Assembly: GCA_032017425.1 (NCBI GenBank)
Contig: DALZPW010000007.1
Source of the DNA: Faucicola tetraodonis
GTDB lineage: Bacteria; Pseudomonadota; Gammaproteobacteria; Pseudomonadales; Moraxellaceae
Direction: 5' to 3' (one strand)
Length of the DNA stretch: 64,000 bases
Below are positions 41,680-49,814 of the stretch, one piece after another; position 1 is the first letter of the stretch; every line of letters starts with the position of its first letter. The notes under the pieces were generated by a model. The model was given only the letters and a program-made list of their open reading frames with translations. It was not told where the DNA came from and ran no database searches. The position numbers and the translations under genes were made by a program.

Positions 41680-43272
41680 ATGGATTCTACCTTTCGCCTA
41701 GTACCCCTGACCGCTATAGTAGCCACCCTACTATCGCTCAGCGCTTGTCAAACCATTCCAAAAGCCAAAACTGAGCCTGTCGTGGCGCAGCCGCATATCG
41801 CAATTAATCAGCCTTATGAAACCTATGACAGTCAGACCGTCAGCGGCACCAGTCAGCCGAGTATCGCGGCTCAGCGTTGGCAGGATTTTTATAGCGATGC
41901 CAAGCTAAAACAACTGATTCAATTGGGGTTAGACAACAACAAAGACATCAGTGCCACGATTTTGGCGATTCAAAAAGCCCGCGCGCAGTATCAAATTCAA
42001 GACATCGCCGATGTGCCTACTATCAATAGTTCTGGCTCATATTCTTACGGTGCAACAAATTCAAGAGATGCGAATCCTAGTAGTACTTACAATGTCGGTC
42101 TGGCAATGTCAAGTTACGAGTTTGACTTTTGGGGACGTATTGCGAGCCTCAAAGATGCCGCTTTACAAAATTATCTTGCCACCACTGCTGCCAAAGATGC
42201 CGCGCAAATTAGCTTGATTAGTAACATTGCGCAAAGCTATGTGGCATACAGCTATAATCTGGCACAACTGCAACTTGCCAAACAAACCTTAGCCACGCGC
42301 CAAGATTCACTTCGCATTAACCAGCTGCGTTTTAAAGCAGGTCTTGATTCACAGCTAACTAGCGTACAAGCCCAAGCGGCGGTTGAAGCCGCCAAAGTGT
42401 CTATCGCCCAAGCACAAACCAATTTGTTGACCAACCAAAATGCCCTGCGCTATCTAGTAGGCGCCCCTGTGGATAATAGCCTACTACCCGCAGCGGGCAT
42501 TAGTAGCATCACCAATAATCGTATTTTTGGCACGGGCTTACCCAGTGATTTATTATTGTATCGTCCTGATTTGCGTCAAGCGGAATATAACTTAAAAGCT
42601 GCGGGCGCAAATATTAACGCCGCGCGCGCTGCGTTTTATCCAACGATTAGCCTATCGGGCAATGTGGGTGCGGCCAGTTCAAGCTTAGGCGATTTGTTTA
42701 AAACAGGCGCATTTAGCTGGGGTTTTGGACCGAGTGTGAGCTTGCCGATTTTTGATGCAGGTCTACGTAAAGCCAATTACCAAGTGAGTGAAATCGAGCA
42801 ACAACAAGCGCTAAATACTTATGAAAAAGCGATTCAAACCGCTTTTAAAGAAGTCAATGACGTATTTGCCAATCGCGCAACGTTAAATCAGCAGTTGACC
42901 GCGTACAACCAGTCGCTTGCTGCCAACCAAAAATACTATCAAATTGTTCAAGCGCGCTTCAAAGCAGGTTTAGACAATTATTTGGGCGTATTAGATGCAC
43001 AGCGTTCGATTTATAGCAGCCAACAAAGTATTCTAAATACCAAGCAGTCGCAATTGCTCAGTCAAATTCAGCTATACCAAGTTTTAGGTGGCGGGGTGAG
43101 TCGCGATGTACCGCTCGAAACACCCACAGAAAAACATACGAATTTCAGCACCAAGTTGTCACAGGTTGCCAACAATGCCCAGCAAAAAATTACTGATGCA
43201 GCCCATCAGCCTGCCCAAGTGACTACTAAAACAACCTCAACAACGACCACCACAACCACAGTCCAACCCTAA
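41680..43272 (+). CDS. oprM: RND outer-membrane channel lipoprotein (OprM/NodT family)
   Basis: This is the trimeric outer-membrane exit duct. The start at 41680 (MDSTFRL) has AGGTAAG upstream; the frame opened at 41611 begins inside a hairpin and is not used. The signal peptide ends in SLSAC (lipidated Cys near residue 23). The NodT/OMF repeats are clear: WQDFYSDAKLKQLIQLGLDNN, YEFDFWGRIASLKDAAL, RPDLRQAEYNLKAAGANINAARAAFYPTI (read as separate parts), and FDAGLRKANYQVSE. The last 50 residues are hydrophilic and end in a Thr-rich run (TTSTTTTTTT). It is the third gene of the operon and a terminator follows. Confidence 0.94.
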   Translation: MDSTFRLVPLTAIVATLLSLSACQTIPKAKTEPVVAQPHIAINQPYETYDSQTVSGTSQPSIAAQRWQDFYSDAKLKQLIQLGLDNNKDISATILAIQKARAQYQIQDIADVPTINSSGSYSYGATNSRDANPSSTYNVGLAMSSYEFDFWGRIASLKDAALQNYLATTAAKDAAQISLISNIAQSYVAYSYNLAQLQLAKQTLATRQDSLRINQLRFKAGLDSQLTSVQAQAAVEAAKVSIAQAQTNLLTNQNALRYLVGAPVDNSLLPAAGISSITNNRIFGTGLPSDLLLYRPDLRQAEYNLKAAGANINAARAAFYPTISLSGNVGAASSSLGDLFKTGAFSWGFGPSVSLPIFDAGLRKANYQVSEIEQQQALNTYEKAIQTAFKEVNDVFANRATLNQQLTAYNQSLAANQKYYQIVQARFKAGLDNYLGVLDAQRSIYSSQQSILNTKQSQLLSQIQLYQVLGGGVSRDVPLETPTEKHTNFSTKLSQVANNAQQKITDAAHQPAQVTTKTTSTTTTTTTVQP

Positions 43273-43330
43273 TACATTAGACCTAGCTCATTAGATCTAG
43301 TGCATTAGATTAGCCGTAAGCTGTTATAGT

Positions 43331-43358
43331 AAAAAACCCACATTACTGTGGGTTTTTT
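43331..43358. terminator. Bidirectional terminator after the RND operon
   Basis: The arms AAAAAACCCACA / TGTGGGTTTTTT pair perfectly over 12 bases around TTAC. It lies between the convergent channel gene and thioesterase gene. Confidence 0.92.
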
Positions 43359-43385
43359 ATGGGTTTTTTACTATAAATGGCTGTT

Positions 43386-43994
43386 TTAAAATGCATAACT
43401 GGCGATGCCATGCGCGATGAGCTTTCCTTCATCATTGACCAACATCATCCGCGTGGTGCAGCCTTTTCGTCCCATACGAATCACTTCGGCTGTAACCATA
43501 AACTCATAGCCGCGCCCAGGGGCTAGATAATCGACGCGCAAATCGACGGTTGCCATGCGTTTGATTTTTTTGGTCTGCTCTTCAAACGTGCCTTGGTCAC
43601 GACGATAGATTTCCAGCATGCCCTCAAGCCCGCCTATGGTATCTAATAGCGTCGCCGTCATACCGCCATGCAAAATCTCAAAATTTGGATTACCGATGAG
43701 GGCAGGATTGGACTTGACCTTACCATATACTCTGCCATCTTCATAATGATAGGTAGTAAAGGTATGCGCCACAAATGGGCTTTGCGACATGATGCTAGCA
43801 AGCTGCTGCCCTAGCACATCAATACTAGGTTTAGTGATAGCGTGATGCTCACTGTCTTCATTGAGCTGCAGTTGCGACTCGTTTGCCAAATCAGAATGCT
43901 CATCATTTTCTTTAGACATTGTGTCAGTCATGTTAGTGCTGTCAGTCGATGACTGAGCGGCTAATTGATTGGCATTTACAGGGTTTAAACTCAC
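43386..43994 (-). CDS. Hotdog-fold thioesterase (PaaI/YigI-like)
   Basis: This 202-residue protein starts from a GTG at 43994, which has GGAGG five bases upstream; an ATG at 44006 has no ribosome-binding site. The first 55 residues are acidic, Asn/Ser/Glu-rich and probably disordered, which is unusual for this family. The C-terminal 140 residues form a single hotdog domain with ILHGGMTATLLDTIGGLEG (catalytic HGG..D region), MATVDLRVDYLAPGRG and MGRKGCTTRMMLVNDEGKLI. Relatives hydrolyse medium or long acyl-CoA. It is monocistronic and divergent from hemB. Confidence 0.85.
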   Translation of the reverse strand: MSLNPVNANQLAAQSSTDSTNMTDTMSKENDEHSDLANESQLQLNEDSEHHAITKPSIDVLGQQLASIMSQSPFVAHTFTTYHYEDGRVYGKVKSNPALIGNPNFEILHGGMTATLLDTIGGLEGMLEIYRRDQGTFEEQTKKIKRMATVDLRVDYLAPGRGYEFMVTAEVIRMGRKGCTTRMMLVNDEGKLIAHGIASYAF

Positions 43995-44144
43995 GGCGCC
44001 CTCCATGCGTAAGTAGATTGTGGTAAGATAGCTTTTTAAAAAATTATCATTCTAGCAAATTTTGCTTATTTAGCCTTATACAATTTCTGCGTTACTTGAT
44101 AACGTTACTTAATAATAAGTGTCACTCGATAATAAGAGGTTTTT

Positions 44145-45149
44145 ATGCGTTATATTTTTAACCGTTCATTCCCCAATACTCGCTTACGTCGCCTACGTTA
44201 CAACGATAATATCCGTGCCATGGTGCAAGAAACCAGCATTGAACCCAAGCATCTGATTGCGCCCGTGTTTATCATTGAGGGTAAACAGCAGCGCCAAGCC
44301 GTGGCAAGCATGCCAGGCGTTGAGCGTTTGAGCGTAGACTTGCTGATTGAGTATGCTAAGCAATTACTCAATCTAGGCGTCACCACCATTGATTTATTCC
44401 CTGTCATTAGCCCAAGCCTCAAATCGCTACAGGCTGAACACGCCTATGATGAGAACGGTCTTGCCTGCACTGCTATCAAGGCAATTAAAGACGCCCTACC
44501 TGAGATGGTAGTGATGACTGATGTGGCGCTCGACCCCTATACCAGTCATGGTCAAGACGGTATTGTCGATGAGAATGGCTACGTGCTTAATGACATCACC
44601 GTTGACATCCTCGCCAAACAAGCCCTGAGCCACGCCCGTGCAGGCGCGGATATCATCTCGCCAAGCGATATGATGGATGGTCGTATTGCCGCGCTTCGCC
44701 AAGCATTGGATGGAGAAAATTTTATTAATACCGCAATCATGGCGTATTCTGCCAAATACGCATCTGCGTATTATGGACCGTTTCGTGATGCCGTCGGCAG
44801 CGCAGGCAACCTTAAAGGCGGACACAAAAAACAATACCAAATGGATTTTGGTAATCGCGCCGAAGCCCTGCATGAAGTCGCCCTTGACATCCAAGAAGGC
44901 GCTGACATGGTAATGGTAAAACCAGGTCAGCCCTACCTTGATTTGGTACGCGAAGTCAAAGACACGTTTGGCGTGCCGACTTATGCGTATCAAGTATCAG
45001 GTGAATATGCCATGCACATGGCGGCGATACAAAATGGCTGGTTAAGCGAGGACGTTATTTTGGAATCACTGTTAGGGTTTCGCCGTGCAGGTGCCGACGG
45101 CATCTTAACTTATTTTGCAATGACGGCTGCCCAAAAGCTCAATCAATAA
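44145..45149 (+). CDS. hemB: Delta-aminolevulinic acid dehydratase (porphobilinogen synthase)
   Basis: HemB condenses two aminolevulinate molecules to porphobilinogen in heme synthesis. It has 334 residues, the standard size. Schiff-base lysines are in MAYSAKYASAYYGPFRDA (near residue 203) and MVMVKPGQPYLDLV (near residue 256). The metal site motif MTDVALDPYTSHGQDGIV carries Asp and His in place of the cysteines of zinc enzymes, so this is the magnesium-type active site found in Pseudomonas. AGAGG precedes the ATG. A terminator follows. Confidence 0.97.
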   Translation: MRYIFNRSFPNTRLRRLRYNDNIRAMVQETSIEPKHLIAPVFIIEGKQQRQAVASMPGVERLSVDLLIEYAKQLLNLGVTTIDLFPVISPSLKSLQAEHAYDENGLACTAIKAIKDALPEMVVMTDVALDPYTSHGQDGIVDENGYVLNDITVDILAKQALSHARAGADIISPSDMMDGRIAALRQALDGENFINTAIMAYSAKYASAYYGPFRDAVGSAGNLKGGHKKQYQMDFGNRAEALHEVALDIQEGADMVMVKPGQPYLDLVREVKDTFGVPTYAYQVSGEYAMHMAAIQNGWLSEDVILESLLGFRRAGADGILTYFAMTAAQKLNQ

Positions 45150-45580
45150 TATCTTAAAGTTTGATTAAAACTAAAGGCGACACTGGTTTATCAATCAGTG
45201 TCGCCTTTTTCTGATGTTACATTTATTAACTTAAAAGCATCGAGCGCTATAACGAGCCCTATAAAAACTTACTTAATGTCATAGAGAATAACAAATCTGT
45301 TAACTTTAATTATTTTTTTACCCATTTATTTACTAAATATAAACTTAGTTAATCAGTCAAATTCATGCACAATAAACTAAAGCAAAAATACACACTCTTA
45401 TTGACCTCTATTGACTAAGCTTACTAATTTTGGACGAGCCTTTTTTGGCGTCACTTTTAGCATTTTGCAATAATTGATTACTTTTTGGCATTATATTTTT
45501 GAAAAAAATAAGCAGACAATGGGGTTAATAACAAATAAAAGACGAGAGTGGTATCTGCTAGCTGATTAATCGAGGATAAG
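45150..45580. other. Intergenic region after hemB
   Basis: It contains the hemB terminator at 45173-45210. The remaining 370 bases are strongly A+T rich, without any open frame with a ribosome-binding site and without a hairpin. The promoter of the small gene at 45581 must lie here. Confidence 0.45.
45173..45210 (+). terminator. hemB terminator
   Basis: AAAGGCGACACTG / CAGTGTCGCCTTT form a perfect 13-bp stem with a 10-base loop and T tail, 23 bases after the stop codon. Confidence 0.92.
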
Positions 45581-45796
45581 ATGATTAGTAATGTACCAAT
45601 TTCTAATAGTTCGATTGCTAATAGCCCAATCAAAAACGCCATGATGGCAGTGGCTATGATGTCATTTTTGGCACTCAGCTTTAAACTCTCTGCTGATTTG
45701 ACAACGGATACTCAGCCATCGATAAGTCCGACTGACGCGGTCGTTAGTACCTTAAATCAGCCGAGCCAACAGGTGGTATTGTCTACCCATAATTAA
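45581..45796 (+). CDS. Small orphan protein, possibly exported
   Basis: This 71-residue gene is not recognised. GAGGATAAG sits directly before its ATG, and a strong terminator begins 26 bases past its stop, so it has the frame of a real gene. The first 17 residues are polar (Ser, Asn, Ile). A hydrophobic stretch AMMAVAMMSFLALSF follows (about residues 19-35) and then a polar Thr/Ser-rich tail (LTTDTQPSISPTDAVVST). This could be a signal peptide with cleavage near residue 38 (LSADL) or a single TM anchor. It is low in Lys, with no Cys. It lies between hemB and rep and shares no operon. Function is unknown. Confidence 0.6.
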   Translation: MISNVPISNSSIANSPIKNAMMAVAMMSFLALSFKLSADLTTDTQPSISPTDAVVSTLNQPSQQVVLSTHN

Positions 45797-45822
45797 TATA
45801 TTGTTATCGATTTAATTAACAG

Positions 45823-45848
45823 AAGATGCGATGCCGCATCTTTTTTTT
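45823..45848 (+). terminator. Terminator of the small orphan gene
   Basis: AAGATGCG-ATGC-CGCATCTT, followed by eight T residues. Confidence 0.88.
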
Positions 45849-46003
45849 ATGCCAGTCATTGACGACCACTAGCTTATCGATTATTGCACAAGTTATTTCT
45901 CAAAATTTTACCGCCAACTATGTCCTTATCTTTTGCGCTTTAGACTATAATAGTCGATTGTCCATTTTTTACTGAGCAACTTTTATTAACGGTGGAAGCG
46001 ACT

Positions 46004-48043
46004 ATGAGCCAATTAAACCCTCGCCAACAAGAAGCCATGCAATATGTCTCTGGACCTTTGCTGGTACTGGCAGGTGCAGGTTCGGGTAAAACATCGGTGA
46101 TTACCCGTAAAATCGCTTATCTGATTGAAGAATGCCAAATGCCAGCCGAGCGTATCACCGCAGTGACCTTTACCAATAAAGCGGCTCGCGAGATGAAAGC
46201 CCGTGTGCAAAAATTATTGCCAAGTGATAAAACCAAAGGCTTAACTGTCTCGACTTTTCACCAATTTGGCTTGCAGTTTTTACGTTACGAGTTATTGCAT
46301 ACACCGCTTAAAGGCAATTTTTCCATCATGGATGCCGAAGATAGCAAGCGGCTGTTGATGGATTTGATGGTACGTGACAACATGAGCGGTGCCGAGAGCC
46401 GCGAATTGGTCGGTAAAGCTATCAAAATGATTTCGGATTGGAAAAACGACCTCATCCCCCCTGAAAAAGCAGCAGATACGCTCACCGACCCTGAAGATAT
46501 GCTATTTGCAACGCTGTATCAACTCTACGAGCGTAACCTACGTGCGTACAATGCGGTCGATTTTGATGACTTAATTGTAATGCCGACACGGCTATTGCAG
46601 GAAAATAGCCAAGTACGTGATAAATGGCAAAATCGCATACGCTATCTATTGGTAGATGAATACCAAGACACCAATACCGCGCAATATGAATTGATTAAAC
46701 TGCTCGTTGGCGTGCAGCCGCGTTTTACGGTGGTGGGTGATGATGACCAATCCATCTATGCATGGCGTGGGGCAAAACCTGAAAACATGGCACTGCTGCA
46801 AGAGGATTTTCCCAAATTAAAGGTGGTTAAGCTTGAGCAAAACTATCGCTCGACGTCGCGTATTTTGCACGCTGCCAACTCAGTGATCACCAATAATGAG
46901 CATTTATTTGAAAAAAAATTATGGTCAGATAAAGGGCATGGCGAGCTGATTCGCATCATCAATTGTCGTAACGATGATGATGAGGCAGAGCGCGTTGCCA
47001 AAGAAATCATCACCCACAAACTTCGCAATGCCAATGAATGGCAAGATTATGCGGTACTGTATCGTAGTAACTTTCAGGCGCGTATGTTGGAAGCCCAGCT
47101 ACGTCAGCTGCAAATTCCTTATAAGTTATCGGGCGGCACGTCGTTCTTTGCCCGTAGCGAAATCAAAGACATTATGAGTTATTTGCGCTTGATTCTGAAT
47201 CCTGAAGACGACAGTGCCTTTTTACGCATTATCAATACCCCAAAACGTGGTCTTGGACCTGCCAGCCTTGAAAAGCTCGGACTATTTGCCCAAGAACACC
47301 AAGTCTCGCTCTTGATGGCAAGTGGTCATAGTGGACTGACACATGTGTTACCCAAAAAAGCCAGTGGCGAGCTTAAAGAATTTGCTGATTTTATTGAGCG
47401 TTACACCCAAGAGCTATACCAGCATCCCGACCCTGTGCCGCTGGTCAAGCAAATGATTGATGAAACTGGCTATATTGATTTGGTACGAAGCGAAGCAAAA
47501 ACCCCCCAGCAAGAAAAAATTCGTATTGATAATATCGAGACGCTTTACGCCAGTATCCAAAACCTGATTAACCGCGCGGATGATGACGATGATCGCACTA
47601 TCGATGCAGTTATTCGTAAGCTTGTGTTACTTGATATGCTTGAGCAGCAACAGGAAGAGGAAAATACCAATAAAGTCAATCTGATGACGCTACACGCCGC
47701 TAAAGGGCTTGAGTTTGATTATGTCTATATTATGGGACTTGAAGAAGAACTATTACCGCATAAAAACTCTATTATTGCTGAATCCATCGAGGAAGAACGA
47801 CGTTTGATGTATGTGGGGATTACCCGTGCCCGTAAAGAGCTGACCATGACGCTGGCTGCCCAGCGCCGTGCAGGCGGGCAAATGAAAACCACCACCCCTA
47901 GCCGATTTATCGACGAGTTGCCGACAGAACATATCGATGCCCCTGGCATGAAAAAATCAGCGGCAGCGCATCAACCCAAGAAAACCGCAGAGGATTATTT
48001 GGCCAATATTCAGGCGTTACTCAAAAGCAAAGCCGTCAAATAA
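46004..48043 (+). CDS. rep: ATP-dependent DNA helicase Rep
   Basis: Rep is an SF1A 3'-5' helicase that clears proteins ahead of replication forks. The ATG at 46004 (MSQLNPRQQEAM) has GGTGGAAG upstream; a GTG at 45992 would add four residues. It has 679 residues (E. coli 673). Motifs are Q (NPRQQEA), I (LAGAGSGKTSV), Ia (AVTFTNKAAREMK), II (LLVDEYQDTNTAQYEL), III (VVGDDDQSIYAWRGA), IV (LEQNYRSTSRIL), V (LMTLHAAKGLEFDYV) and VI (EERRLMYVGITRARKEL). Rep is preferred over UvrD by the start, length and closeness of these motifs. TATAAT at 45946 may be its -10 element. A terminator follows. Confidence 0.95.
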   Translation: MSQLNPRQQEAMQYVSGPLLVLAGAGSGKTSVITRKIAYLIEECQMPAERITAVTFTNKAAREMKARVQKLLPSDKTKGLTVSTFHQFGLQFLRYELLHTPLKGNFSIMDAEDSKRLLMDLMVRDNMSGAESRELVGKAIKMISDWKNDLIPPEKAADTLTDPEDMLFATLYQLYERNLRAYNAVDFDDLIVMPTRLLQENSQVRDKWQNRIRYLLVDEYQDTNTAQYELIKLLVGVQPRFTVVGDDDQSIYAWRGAKPENMALLQEDFPKLKVVKLEQNYRSTSRILHAANSVITNNEHLFEKKLWSDKGHGELIRIINCRNDDDEAERVAKEIITHKLRNANEWQDYAVLYRSNFQARMLEAQLRQLQIPYKLSGGTSFFARSEIKDIMSYLRLILNPEDDSAFLRIINTPKRGLGPASLEKLGLFAQEHQVSLLMASGHSGLTHVLPKKASGELKEFADFIERYTQELYQHPDPVPLVKQMIDETGYIDLVRSEAKTPQQEKIRIDNIETLYASIQNLINRADDDDDRTIDAVIRKLVLLDMLEQQQEEENTNKVNLMTLHAAKGLEFDYVYIMGLEEELLPHKNSIIAESIEEERRLMYVGITRARKELTMTLAAQRRAGGQMKTTTPSRFIDELPTEHIDAPGMKKSAAAHQPKKTAEDYLANIQALLKSKAVK

Positions 48044-48475
48044 TTACTTGATAATAAACTGCTACATAGAAAAAAGGGCGAAAAAGGTAACTTTAAGCCC
48101 TTTTTTTATTGCAAAAAAGTTTGTATGACAAAGATTTGACCCAAATATCTAAGTAAATGTAACTAAATATTTCTTAAAAAACTGGTGCTTGACAGGAGAT
48201 GTAACAAAAAATTTCAAATAAGTAGCTTATTTACCTTTTTGGCAAATTTCATTTCATAACTTAACGTCCGACCTGTTAAACACAGACAGTAATCTAGATT
48301 TATTTTGCTATGATGGCTTTAACAAAACAAGCAGGGCAATAACTGGTTGATTAATCAGGGTCAACTAATAACGCTGAGTAGCAACTAGTTATATAGCTAA
48401 TATTCAAATGAACTTAACTAAAATTTTACATTGCTTGTTGTGATACTTTTCAAAAAACTTCTGAAGGAGAAGACG
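48044..48475. other. Intergenic region upstream of the outer-membrane protein gene
   Basis: It holds the rep terminator at 48070-48106. An extended -10 element (TGCTATGAT at 48306-48314) could start a transcript near 48321, leaving an unusually long leader of about 155 bases. No open frame with a ribosome-binding site is present. Confidence 0.45.
48070..48106 (+). terminator. rep terminator
   Basis: AAAAAAGGGC / GCCCTTTTTT form a 10-bp stem with a 17-base loop, followed by more T residues. Confidence 0.8.
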
Positions 48476-49045
48476 ATGAAAACTTTAAATCAAACCCTTT
48501 TAGCTTTAATTGCAGGTACTGTCGTGACTGCAGGTGCAAACGCTGCTCTTTATCAAACCAATACTGTTGGCTACACCGGTCAACCTTATGTAGGTGTCAA
48601 AGCGGGTCAATTTAATACTGATGTTGACCGTCTTGATACTGATAACCAAACCGCTTATGGTGTGTATGCAGGTTATAATTTTACCCCTAACTTTGGTGCA
48701 GAAGTTGAATATGTAGATTCTTCAGAAGAAGATCTAAAACTTAGCGGTACAAAAGTAGGTGAAATTAGCACTAACACGGCAGGTTTATATGGTACCTATA
48801 AATATCAATTCCCAGCATCTAATGTTTATGCCAAAGGTAAATTAGGTTTTGCGCAAACCCAAGTTGATTTTGGTGATGATAAATATGATGAGTCAGGTCT
48901 TGCAGGTGGTGTCGGTTTAGGTTACAACCTTTCACCAAATGCGTCTGTAGAAGCTGAATATACGCGTCTGCCTTCAGTTGACGTAACAAATAATGTTTCA
49001 GTTGACTCAGACTTAGTCACTGTCGGTGCTCATTATAAATTCTAA
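48476..49045 (+). CDS. Outer-membrane beta-barrel protein (OmpA/Ail-like 8-strand barrel)
   Basis: The 189-residue protein starts at 48476, with an excellent AAGGAGA ribosome-binding site; the frame opened at 48431 includes no such site. The signal peptide is MKTLNQTLLALIAGTVVTAG, with cleavage after ANA. The mature sequence shows alternating-hydrophobicity strands: PYVGVKAGQFN, TAYGVYAGYNFTPNFGAEVEYV, TAGLYGTYKYQF, NVYAKGKLGFAQTQV, SGLAGGVGLGYNLSPNASVEAEYTRL and a final LVTVGAHYKF. The C-terminal Phe is the barrel-assembly signal. It resembles the OMP_b-brl family, with no OmpA peptidoglycan-binding domain. The role may be adhesion, serum resistance or envelope structure; this is inference. 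Confidence 0.9.
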   Translation: MKTLNQTLLALIAGTVVTAGANAALYQTNTVGYTGQPYVGVKAGQFNTDVDRLDTDNQTAYGVYAGYNFTPNFGAEVEYVDSSEEDLKLSGTKVGEISTNTAGLYGTYKYQFPASNVYAKGKLGFAQTQVDFGDDKYDESGLAGGVGLGYNLSPNASVEAEYTRLPSVDVTNNVSVDSDLVTVGAHYKF

Positions 49046-49090
49046 TTGAATTGCTAATTGAATTAATAGATGAATACTGGATATCAATAC

Positions 49091-49120
49091 AAAAGAGTAG
49101 CTTATGGCTGCTCTTTTTTT
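49091..49120 (+). terminator. Terminator of the outer-membrane protein gene
   Basis: AAAAGAGTAGC / GCTGCTCTTTT form a stem with one G-T wobble, followed by a T run. Confidence 0.82.
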
Positions 49121-49237
49121 GGTATCTTTTTTTCTTCAAAAAACTTACTTTGGTAGTTGCTCAGTATTGTGCCATTTAGGTTTATAATAGAGTGGTTTTT
49201 ATACATCTTTTTATAAATTTAAGATAAGTTGGTGAGC

Positions 49238-49702
49238 ATGAAGCAAGTACAAGTCAAGATTTTAAACCCCAAAATTGGTAATGACGATAAATTTCCCCTA
49301 CCTCATCGCGCGACAGACGGCTCTGCGGGCATAGATTTGCGCGCTTGTATCGATGAGCCCATCACCATAAAAGCTGGTGAAAGCCAGTTGATTGGTACAG
49401 GACTCGCTATCTATATTCAAGACCCTGATTATGTTGGGTTTATCATGCCACGCTCAGGGCTGGGACATAAGCATGGTATCGTCCTCGGTAATCTAACGGG
49501 TGTGATTGATGCGGATTACCAAGGCGAATTAATGGTCTCTATCTGGAACCGTAGTCAAACCGATTATGTCTTACAACCTAGCGAGAAAATGGCGCAGTAC
49601 TTGGTCGTGCCGATTGCGCGTCCGACTTTTGAGATTGTAGCGGAGTTTTCTGATATCAGTGTACGCGGTGAAGGCGGCTTTGGCTCAACGGGAACCCATT
49701 GA
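49238..49702 (+). CDS. dut: Deoxyuridine 5'-triphosphate nucleotidohydrolase
   Basis: dUTPase turns dUTP into dUMP, keeping uracil out of DNA. All five trimeric dUTPase motifs are visible in 154 residues: ATDGSAGIDLRA (I), PRSGLGHKHG (II), GVIDADYQGELMV (III, with catalytic Asp), EKMAQYLVVPI (IV) and RGEGGFGSTG (V, P-loop-like tail). The ATG at 49238 is chosen; GTG at 49232 and TTG at 49229 are in frame but less likely. It is followed by algC and argB, an order also known in Pseudomonas, where coaBC precedes dut; coaBC is not here. Confidence 0.97.
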   Translation: MKQVQVKILNPKIGNDDKFPLPHRATDGSAGIDLRACIDEPITIKAGESQLIGTGLAIYIQDPDYVGFIMPRSGLGHKHGIVLGNLTGVIDADYQGELMVSIWNRSQTDYVLQPSEKMAQYLVVPIARPTFEIVAEFSDISVRGEGGFGSTGTH

Positions 49703-49814
49703 TTATTAGCATTTTTTCAGTTATTTTTAACAATTTATAACAGAGTATTTAATTATTTTGCCAAATTTCAATGCTATGATTTTGGTAGTATAAAATCAGT
49801 TAGATGTTTTTTTT

